Below, in pieces: positions 7,234-13,860 of a DNA stretch of 16,106 nucleotides (position 1 is the first letter of the stretch; the number at the start of each line of letters is the position of its first letter). Under the pieces are notes generated by a model, which did no database searches, was not told the origin of the DNA, and saw nothing but the letters and a program-made list of their open reading frames with translations. A program made the position numbers and the translations under genes. This stretch comes from JBKPDV01 sp046728075. Its GTDB lineage: Bacteria; Acidobacteriota; Thermoanaerobaculia; UBA5066; Gp7-AA6. The stretch lies in assembly GCA_046728075.1 (NCBI GenBank), contig JBKPDV010000136.1, positions 1 to 16,106 of the forward strand. The letters run 5' to 3'.

Positions 7234-8677
7234 GGCTCTCGCGCTCTCGACCGCGGTGCTTCTCGTAGCAAGCGCGCCGCTCGCGTGCAAGAAGAAGAGC
7301 GCATCGATAAGAACGGAGAAAGAGAAGCAGGCCTCGGGTAGGAAGGTTCTTTATTGGTACGACCCGATGAAGCCGGAGGCCCACTTCGATAAGCCCGGCA
7401 AGTCTCCGTTCATGGATATGCAGCTCGAGCCGAAGTACGCCGAAGAAGCGCCGGCTCCTGCGGCTGGGCAGAAGAGAGTCCTCTACTGGTACGACCCGAT
7501 GAAGCCGGAGGTGCACTTCGATCATCCGGGCAAGTCGCCCTTCATGGACATGGAGATGGTAGCCAAGTACGGGGAAGCGCCGGAGACTGGCGCCGGCGCG
7601 CCTCCGCCCGGCTACTCGGTCGTCAAGATCCCGCTCGAACGCCGTCAGGAGATCGGCGTGACGACCGCCAAAGTCGAGAAGCGAGCCATCGGCGGGGGCA
7701 TCGAGACCAACGGGATCGTCGCGGAAGACGAAGGACGGCTGAACGCCGTCAACGCCAAGTTCTCCGGTTACATCGAGAAGCTCTATGTCGACCGGACGGG
7801 CCAACCGGTGCGCCGCGGCCAGCCGCTCTTGACGGTCTACAGCCCGGATCTCGTGGCGACCGAGCGAGAGCTGCTCTTGGCGCTGGAGAACGTCCGGCGC
7901 CTCTCCGCGGGTAGTCCGCAGGCCGCGTCCGACGCCTCCTCGCTTCTCTCCGCGACGCGCCAGAGACTCCGGCTCTGGGACATTCCGGACTCCGAGATCG
8001 ATCGAATCGAGAAGAGCGGGCAAGTCTCCAAGACTCTGACTCTGTACTCCCCGGTCTCCGGGGTCGTCCTGAAGAAGGACGCGGTCGCCGGTCTCGCCAT
8101 CATGGCCGGCATGCCGCTCTACACGATCGCGGATCTTTCGACCGTCTGGGTCTTAGCCGACGTCTACCAGTCCGAGATGGCTCTGACGGCGACTGGAAAC
8201 TCGGCCGTTGTCTCGGCCTTCTTCCTCCCGGGAGAGACCTTTCGGGGGCGGATTGATTTCGTCTATCCGACCCTGACCGAGGAGACCCATACGGTCAAAG
8301 CGCGGCTCGTGATCGCCAATCCGAAGGGGGTGCTCAAGCCCGGAATGTTCGTCCGCGTGTCGCTCTCCGGCAAGGGGCGGGAGGCGCTGGCGATCCCGCG
8401 CTCGGCTCTCATCCAAACGGGGGAGAGACAGATCGCGTTCGTCGAGCAGTCCGCCGGAGCCTACGCGCCGCGAGAGGTGAAGACTGGCGTGCAGGGCAAG
8501 GATTTCGTCGAGGTGCTTTCCGGGCTTTCGCAAGGCGAGACCGTGGTGACGTCGGCGAACTTCCTGATCGACTCCGAGTCGCGAATCGGCGCGATCGGCG
8601 CCGCGCCGGCAGGCTCGGCTGGGCAACCGGCGCAGTCGCTCGGCGCCAAGCCGACGCCGGGAGGGCCGCCGCAATGA
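7220..8677 (+). CDS. CusB-like periplasmic adaptor with two heavy-metal-binding motifs
   Basis: A 485-residue membrane-fusion protein. The ATG at 7220 is chosen over an upstream in-frame ATG at 7154 because GGAGAG lies just before it and a signal peptide follows at once (about 1-22, then C23-KKK). C23 could be lipidated, but with Pro at -3 and Leu at -2 the lipobox is non-canonical. Two copies of the YWYDPMKP...FDxPGKSPFMDM heavy-metal-binding motif follow at 43-73 and 87-117. The adaptor core comes next: barrel-sandwich and hairpin (about 155-310, including FSGYIEKLYV and SPVSGVV), beta-barrel, and a membrane-proximal domain to about 455. The tail is Ala/Gly/Pro-rich. In CusB, N-terminal methionines take Cu(I)/Ag(I) and pass it to CusA; the methionines in both motifs here suggest the same job. 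Confidence 0.93.
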   Translation: MWRNKALALSTAVLLVASAPLACKKKSASIRTEKEKQASGRKVLYWYDPMKPEAHFDKPGKSPFMDMQLEPKYAEEAPAPAAGQKRVLYWYDPMKPEVHFDHPGKSPFMDMEMVAKYGEAPETGAGAPPPGYSVVKIPLERRQEIGVTTAKVEKRAIGGGIETNGIVAEDEGRLNAVNAKFSGYIEKLYVDRTGQPVRRGQPLLTVYSPDLVATERELLLALENVRRLSAGSPQAASDASSLLSATRQRLRLWDIPDSEIDRIEKSGQVSKTLTLYSPVSGVVLKKDAVAGLAIMAGMPLYTIADLSTVWVLADVYQSEMALTATGNSAVVSAFFLPGETFRGRIDFVYPTLTEETHTVKARLVIANPKGVLKPGMFVRVSLSGKGREALAIPRSALIQTGERQIAFVEQSAGAYAPREVKTGVQGKDFVEVLSGLSQGETVVTSANFLIDSESRIGAIGAAPAGSAGQPAQSLGAKPTPGGPPQ

Positions 8678-11600
8678 TCGAGAAACTGATCGCTCTCTGC
8701 GTTCGCAATAAGTTTCTGACGATTCTCTTCGTGGCTGGCCTCTTCGCCGCCGGTCTCTGGGCCTTGAAGCGCATCCCACTGGATGCCCTTCCCGATCTTT
8801 CGGACGTACAGGTCATCGTCTACACCAACTGGGAGGGGCAGAACCCGAATCTGATCGAAGACCAGGTGACCTACCCGATCGTCTCGGCTCTCCTCTCGGC
8901 TCCGCGGGTCAAGACTGTCCGCGGCTATTCCTTCTTCGGCTTCTCTTACGTCTACGTCATCTTTCAGGACGGCACCGACCTGTACTGGGCGAGGAGCCGC
9001 GTCCTCGAGTACTTGAACGGCTTGAAGGGTCAGCTTCCCCAAAACGTCAACCCCAACCTGGGACCCGACGCGACAGGCGTGGGCTGGGGTTTCGAGTATG
9101 TGCTCGTCGACAAAACGGGCCAGCATTCTCTGGCGGATCTGCGGACCTTCCAGGACTGGGACCTGTCCTATTGGCTGCGCGCGGTGCCGGGCGTGGCCGA
9201 AGTTTCCTCAGTCGGCGGTTTCCAAAAGCAGTACCAGGTCGAAGTCGACCCCACCCGGCTCGCCTCCTATGGGATCGGGCTCCATGACGTGCTCACGGCG
9301 GTGGAGCAGAGCAACGGGGATGTCGGAGGGCGAGTCGTCGAGTGGAGCGGCCGCGAGTACATGGTGCGCGGCCGCGGATACATCACGAGCCTGGAGGACC
9401 TTCGTCGCGTGCCGATCAAGGCGCGCGTCGCGACTGGCACGCCGATCTATCTGTCCGACGTCGCCACCGTGCACTTCGGCCCGGAAATGCGCCGCGGCAT
9501 CGTCGACTGGAACGGTCGAGGGGAGGCGGTCGCCGGAGTCGTGATCGTCCGCGCCGGCGAGAACGTCGCCCGCGTCATCGAGGCCGCGAAGGAAAGGATT
9601 GCGTCGGTCAGGAACTCGTTTCCGCCGGGTGTGGAGCTCGAGGTCGCCTATGACCGCTCTGAGTTAATCGAGCGCGCCGTGTCGACCTTGAAGCGCACCC
9701 TGATCGAGGAAGTGATCGTCGTTGCCTTCGTCATCCTGATCTTTCTCTTCCACTTTCGCTCGGCGCTCGTGCCGATCACAATTCTGCCGGTCGCCATCGT
9801 CATCTCGTTCCTGCCAATGGCATTGCTTCATGTCTCCTCCAACATCATGTCGCTCGGAGGTCTGGCGCTCGCGATCGGAGTTTTGGTGGACGCCTCGATC
9901 GTGATGGTCGAGAACGCGCACCGGCATCTGGCCGCGGTGGCCGATCCGGACGGCCCCGCCCGGGAGGCCGCCGTTGTCTCGGCGGCCCAGCAGGTCGGGC
10001 GCGCGATCTTCTTCTCGCTCGTGATCATCGTCGTCTCTTTCTTGCCGGTGTTTCTCTTGACCGGCGAAGAGGGAAGGCTCTTTCACCCGCTGGCATTCAC
10101 GAAAACGTTTGCGATCGCGGCCGCTTCCATCTTGTCCATCACGCTGGTTCCGATCCTGATGGGAGCCTGGATGCGAGGCAGGATTCGGCCGGAAGATCAG
10201 AATCCGGCTGCTCTCGCGACAAGGCGGCTCTATGCGCCGGTGCTGAACTGGGCTCTGCGTTTCCCGAAGACGACTCTTCTCCTGAACTTCCTACTGGTGC
10301 CGGCCGTCATCCCTCTCGCCCTCTCCCTCGGATCCGAGTTCATGCCGCAGCTTCGGGAAGGCTCGGTCATGTACATGCCGACCGGGCTTCCGATGATGTC
10401 GGTCGAGCAGGCCCGAGATGTCCTGGTCAAGACGGACGGGGTCATCACGACGTTTCCGCAAGTCCAGTCGGTTCTCGGAAAGGCGGGCAAGTTCGAAAGC
10501 TCGACCGACCCGGCGCCGGTGGAGATGTTCGAGACGACGATCGTCCTGAAGCCGCGGGAGCAGTGGCCCAAGAGCTTCCATCGGCGCTGGTACTCGGGCT
10601 GGCCCAAATGGATCAAGCCCGTCTTTCGCCCGATCTGGCCCGAGATGCGCGTCGCGAGTCAGGACGAGCTGATCGCCGAGATGAACGAGAAGCTGCAGAT
10701 CCCCGGCATGCCCGTTGCCTGGACGCAACCGATTCGAAACCGGCTCGACATGCTCGCGACCGGAGTGCGAACGCCTGTGGGCGTCAAGGTCTATGGCTCG
10801 GATTATCCGGCAATCGAGAAGGTCAGCCTCGACATCGAGAACGCATTGAAGGACCTCACCGGCGCGCGCAGCGTCTACGCCGAGCGCACGACCGGCGGCT
10901 CGTACCTCGATTTTGTCGTGGACCGCGACGCGGCGGCACGCTATGGCCTTTCCGTGATGCAGGTTCAGAACACGCTCGAGGCGGCGACGGGCGGGAAAGT
11001 GGCGACAACCACCGTCGAGGGACGGCGCCGGTTCACTGTTCTTGTCCGTTACCCGCGGGACTTCCGAAGCGACCCGGAAGCGTTGCGCCGGATCCTCATC
11101 ATGAGTCCTTCCGGAGTCCAGGTCCCCATCGGGCAGCTCGCCAGGATTCAAGTCGTCAGTGGACCGCCGATGTACAAGGACGAGAACGGGCGGCTCTCCG
11201 GCGTCGTCTATGTGGACACGGCGACTTCGGACCTCGTCGGTTTCGTACACGCTGCGCAGAAGCGAGTCGCCGAGCGTGTGAAGCTCCCCATTGGCGTGAC
11301 GCTCGAGTGGACCGGTCAGTTCGAGTTCCAGGTCCACGCGAAGAAAACTCTCCAGATTGTTCTGCCGATCGTCTTCGCGATGATTTTCGTGCTTCTCACG
11401 ATGACTTTCCGGTCCGCCTCCGAGGCGTCGATCGTGATGCTTTCGGTCCTCTACGCCATGACGGGCGGGGTGATCCTCCAGTGGCTGCTCGGCTACAACT
11501 TCTCGGTCGCCGTCTGGATCGGCTACATCGCGCTCTACGGCGTCGCGGTCGAGACGGGAGTGATCATGGTGATCTATCTCCACGAGTCTCTCGACAAGAG

Positions 11601-11943
11601 ACTCGGAAAGGGGGAGCTGACCCGTCAGGACATCCTCGAGGCGACTCGCGAAGGCTCGGTTCTCCGACTGCGCCCAAAGTTGATGACCGTCGCCGCGGCC
11701 ACCCTCTCCCTGATTCCGATCTTCTGGTCCACGGGCACGGGCTCGGAGGTCATGCGTCCGATCGCGACGCCGATCGTAGGCGGGATGGTCACCTCTACGA
11801 TCCATGTGCTCCTCGTCACACCGGTGATCTTTCTCCTGATGAAGGAACGGGCCCGCCGCCGCGGAACGCTCCGCATCTCAGGGATGAAGACTCACCCTCG
11901 AGAGCACATCGATGAAACTCCACTCGCCCCGGCGGAAGTGTGA
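8674..11943 (+). CDS. CusA-like heavy-metal efflux RND transporter
   Basis: A 1089-residue inner-membrane RND pump of the heavy-metal (HME) class, driven by protons. It has the usual 12-helix plan: TM1 near 10-32, a periplasmic loop, TM2-6 (about 340-500), TM7 near 525, a second loop, and TM8-12 (about 895-1070). The TM4 motif GVLVDASIVMVENAH carries D406, and E960 and K1002 match the CusA proton-relay residues D405, E939 and K984. The periplasmic metal-site methionines of CusA (M573, M623, M672) appear as M568, M618 and M693, which points to Cu(I)/Ag(I) rather than Co/Zn/Cd. A Trp-rich insert of about 26 residues lies near 630-655, between the second and third of these. The start overlaps the adaptor stop in an ATGA. 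The last 25 residues are hydrophilic. Confidence 0.95.
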   Translation: MIEKLIALCVRNKFLTILFVAGLFAAGLWALKRIPLDALPDLSDVQVIVYTNWEGQNPNLIEDQVTYPIVSALLSAPRVKTVRGYSFFGFSYVYVIFQDGTDLYWARSRVLEYLNGLKGQLPQNVNPNLGPDATGVGWGFEYVLVDKTGQHSLADLRTFQDWDLSYWLRAVPGVAEVSSVGGFQKQYQVEVDPTRLASYGIGLHDVLTAVEQSNGDVGGRVVEWSGREYMVRGRGYITSLEDLRRVPIKARVATGTPIYLSDVATVHFGPEMRRGIVDWNGRGEAVAGVVIVRAGENVARVIEAAKERIASVRNSFPPGVELEVAYDRSELIERAVSTLKRTLIEEVIVVAFVILIFLFHFRSALVPITILPVAIVISFLPMALLHVSSNIMSLGGLALAIGVLVDASIVMVENAHRHLAAVADPDGPAREAAVVSAAQQVGRAIFFSLVIIVVSFLPVFLLTGEEGRLFHPLAFTKTFAIAAASILSITLVPILMGAWMRGRIRPEDQNPAALATRRLYAPVLNWALRFPKTTLLLNFLLVPAVIPLALSLGSEFMPQLREGSVMYMPTGLPMMSVEQARDVLVKTDGVITTFPQVQSVLGKAGKFESSTDPAPVEMFETTIVLKPREQWPKSFHRRWYSGWPKWIKPVFRPIWPEMRVASQDELIAEMNEKLQIPGMPVAWTQPIRNRLDMLATGVRTPVGVKVYGSDYPAIEKVSLDIENALKDLTGARSVYAERTTGGSYLDFVVDRDAAARYGLSVMQVQNTLEAATGGKVATTTVEGRRRFTVLVRYPRDFRSDPEALRRILIMSPSGVQVPIGQLARIQVVSGPPMYKDENGRLSGVVYVDTATSDLVGFVHAAQKRVAERVKLPIGVTLEWTGQFEFQVHAKKTLQIVLPIVFAMIFVLLTMTFRSASEASIVMLSVLYAMTGGVILQWLLGYNFSVAVWIGYIALYGVAVETGVIMVIYLHESLDKRLGKGELTRQDILEATREGSVLRLRPKLMTVAAATLSLIPIFWSTGTGSEVMRPIATPIVGGMVTSTIHVLLVTPVIFLLMKERARRRGTLRISGMKTHPREHIDETPLAPAEV

Positions 11944-12006
11944 GATCACAGATCTCGGGAGTCCGTTCCCCCCCGGGATGTGTCCACGCATCAGATTGAG
12001 GAGAAT

Positions 12007-12873
12007 CTATTCGGCGAGTCGCAAAGGATCAGTCGGGGGATGGGGTCGCACGGGCGGCGCCCCATTGGCACGTTGCCAGTCATTCCGGTGCCGAAGAAAC
12101 GGCATCGCGAGGATCCTTCCGAGAGTCACCCTCTTCGGCTCCTGGTAGGCGGGCACACCGATCTCGATTGACTGCTGGGGCACGTCGAGGCAAATCGTGC
12201 GATGCAGATAGTCCCAGGCCGACAGCAGGCTCGACCAGTTCGTGTTCGTCTCGTTCAAGTAGTCGGAGTGGTGGATGCCGTGCATCCGCGGCGTGACGAT
12301 CACGCGCACGAGCACGCGCTCGAGCCAGAGCGGCAGGCGCGTATTGGAGTGGTGAAAGAGAATGCAGGCGAAGAGGAGGATCTGGTAGATCGCGACCGAG
12401 CGCGGGTCGGTCCCGATCGCGACGATCTGGAGCGCCCGAAACGCGACGGACATCGCGAGCTCGCCGAAGTGGAACCGCAGCGCGGTCGAAGCGTCCATGT
12501 CCAGGTCCACGTGGTGGACCGAGTGGAAGCGCCAGAAGAAGAAGATCCGGTGGTTCGCCCAGTGCCAGAACCAGAGCGTGTAATCGAGCAGGACGATCCC
12601 GGCGAGCGTCCGGGGCCATCCGGACAATCCCAGCCAGGGAAGCAGGCCAATCCGCTCCCGGATGACCCAGGCCGAGATCGGCAAAAGGATCGGGATCTGA
12701 AGGAGCTCGATCGTCGCGGCGCCCAGCCCGGCGAACGCGAGGTTGCGCGCCATCCGGCGGAGCTTCGACTCCCTCTGGCGTCGCAGCGGCCGCATCGTCT
12801 CCGTGACGAGAAAGACCAGAAAGGCGCCCGCGACGACGGCCGGCGCGATCCAGCCCGGCAACCCGGAATGCAT
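12007..12873 (-). CDS. Sterol desaturase / fatty-acid hydroxylase family membrane protein
   Basis: A 288-residue integral membrane protein. All three histidine clusters of the family are present: H104-xxx-H108 (HWANH), H117-xx-H120-H121 (HSVHH) and H198-xx-H201-H202 (HGIHH), with further histidines at H135 and H174-H175. These bind a di-iron centre that performs O2-dependent C-H oxidation of lipids. Hydrophobic segments lie at about 8-26, 45-70, 88-103 and 143-172. The substrate (sterol, fatty acid, carotenoid or alkylglycerol) cannot be told. The C terminus is Pro-rich and soluble. The ATG at 12873 has no clear Shine-Dalgarno; a later start is unlikely to remove any motif. It is a single gene, convergent with the pump gene 63 bp away, and no partner of its pathway is in the window. 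Confidence 0.9.
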   Translation of the reverse strand: MHSGLPGWIAPAVVAGAFLVFLVTETMRPLRRQRESKLRRMARNLAFAGLGAATIELLQIPILLPISAWVIRERIGLLPWLGLSGWPRTLAGIVLLDYTLWFWHWANHRIFFFWRFHSVHHVDLDMDASTALRFHFGELAMSVAFRALQIVAIGTDPRSVAIYQILLFACILFHHSNTRLPLWLERVLVRVIVTPRMHGIHHSDYLNETNTNWSSLLSAWDYLHRTICLDVPQQSIEIGVPAYQEPKRVTLGRILAMPFLRHRNDWQRANGAPPVRPHPPTDPLRLAE

Positions 12874-12911
12874 TTCGACGATCTTACCGTCGCTTCCGCT
12901 TGCTCCGGACC

Positions 12912-13110
12912 TGCGCCTCTCGGCGCACCGGCTCGCGGCTCGCCCAAAGGGGCTCGACCGCGAGCCTGGTCCCTCGCGCGCTCTCGCTCCCGCGGCGCGC
13001 GCCTCCTCCCCTCTGGGAGACTACGCGCGCCGCGACCCAGATTGTTTCTGGGTCGACGCTGCAAGCGGGCTCTCGGCTTCAACCTCGGAGCCGCCGGTCG
13101 CGCAGAGCCC
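12912..13110. repeat. Cluster of perfect inverted repeats in the 318-bp gap between divergent genes
   Basis: The gap 12874-13191 holds no supported gene but at least five stems. (1) TGCGCC/GGCGCA at 12912-12927. (2) GGCTCGCGG/CCGCGAGCC, 12930-12938 with 12958-12966, with an inner GCCC/GGGC. (3) CGCGGCGCGCG/CGCGCGCCGCG, 12991-13001 with 13024-13034, with an inner CTCCC/GGGAG. (4) CGACCCAGA-ttgtt-TCTGGGTCG at 13033-13055. (5) GGGCTCT/AGAGCCC, 13067-13073 with 13104-13110, with an inner CGGCT/AGCCG. None has a T tail. It could be a dispersed palindromic element or a structured RNA. Confidence 0.65.
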
Positions 13111-13191
13111 GGAAAGCCAGAGTCATCCTGAATGCGGTGACGCAGCGGGTCTAGAGCATAACGCGAGCGACGGTGGCGTTACGATGCGTCC

Positions 13192-13794
13192 GTGGCCTCA
13201 CCGTTCTGGACGCGCGTGCGGCGCTACTACCTGGCGGGCGTCCTCGTGCTCGCGCCGACGGCGCTCACGCTCTGGGTCGTCTGGAACCTGTTCAGCTTCT
13301 TCGACAACATTCTCGGCGCCGAGCTGCGGGCGCGCGGGATCTCCGTCTTTGGCCTGGGCTTCGTTCTCTTGAATGCACTTCTGCTGCTGCTCGGATGGCT
13401 GACGGCCTCGATCCTCGGCAAACGCGTCTTTCACCTCTGGGACCGGGTCATGCACCGCGTGCCCCTCATCAACAAGATCTACGCGACGCTTCGACAGATC
13501 GCGGAGCTCTTGATCGGGCCGGACCGCTCGGGCACCTTCGGCCGCGTGGCGATCGTTGAGTTCCCGTCGCCCGGCTCCTGGGGCCTGGGCTTCGTGACTT
13601 CCGTTGTGCCGGGCGAGGCAAATAGCCAGACCGGCCAGAAGCTCTGCAGCCTCTTCATTCCCTCCGCGGTCAACCCGACGACCGGCTTTCTCCTGCTCGT
13701 TCCCGAGGAGCGGGTCCGCTACCTCGACATGACGCCCGAGCAGGCGATGAAGATGATTGTGTCCGCCGGGGCGCTGGTGCCGCCGCCGAGGTAG
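13192..13794 (+). CDS. DUF502 family membrane protein
   Basis: A 200-residue protein matching the DUF502 family over its whole length. There are two N-terminal membrane segments (about 12-34 and 52-73), then the conserved motif RVPLINKIYATLRQ (about 89-102), VEFPSPGSWGLGFVT (about 122-136) and NPTTGFLLLVP near 160-170. The C-terminal half is a soluble domain. Its function is not established. The start is a GTG at 13192 with no clear Shine-Dalgarno; no in-frame ATG lies before the first membrane segment, and the N terminus fits the family, so GTG is kept. The gene is transcribed alone, divergent from the desaturase-family gene and convergent with the solute-binding protein gene. Confidence 0.88.
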   Translation: MASPFWTRVRRYYLAGVLVLAPTALTLWVVWNLFSFFDNILGAELRARGISVFGLGFVLLNALLLLLGWLTASILGKRVFHLWDRVMHRVPLINKIYATLRQIAELLIGPDRSGTFGRVAIVEFPSPGSWGLGFVTSVVPGEANSQTGQKLCSLFIPSAVNPTTGFLLLVPEERVRYLDMTPEQAMKMIVSAGALVPPPR

Positions 13795-13798
13795 TCGT

Positions 13799-13860
13799 CA
13801 GTTATCAGTGATCGGTTCGGTTCCAAACTGAAAACTGACAACTGTGAACTGAAAACTTGA
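13799..13860. repeat. Heptad repeat and inverted repeat between convergent genes
   Basis: The 66-bp gap between two convergent stop codons holds five consecutive 7-bp units of form AACTGNN (13826-13860, the last one AACTTGA), ending exactly at the stop codon of the solute-binding gene. CAGTTATCAGT (13799-13809) pairs with ACTGACAACTG (13834-13844) over 10 of 11 positions, with a 24-nt loop. The stretch is AT-rich compared with its surroundings. It could act as a bidirectional terminator or be a dispersed repeat; there is no T tail. Confidence 0.6.

Noticed and set aside
10291..11805. 504-codon minus-strand ORF and 450-codon plus-strand frame (10563-11915) inside the pump gene
   Set aside because: Both lie within the RND pump coding region, are Arg/Asp/His-rich and show no recognisable family.
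11944..12006. Terminator between the pump and desaturase-family genes
   Set aside because: The 63-bp convergent gap has C- and G-runs but no convincing stem followed by T residues.
12202..13131. 309-codon plus-strand ORF opposite the desaturase-family gene and running into the gap
   Set aside because: Composition is Arg/Glu/Asp-biased and lacks motifs, while the minus-strand frame has all three His boxes.
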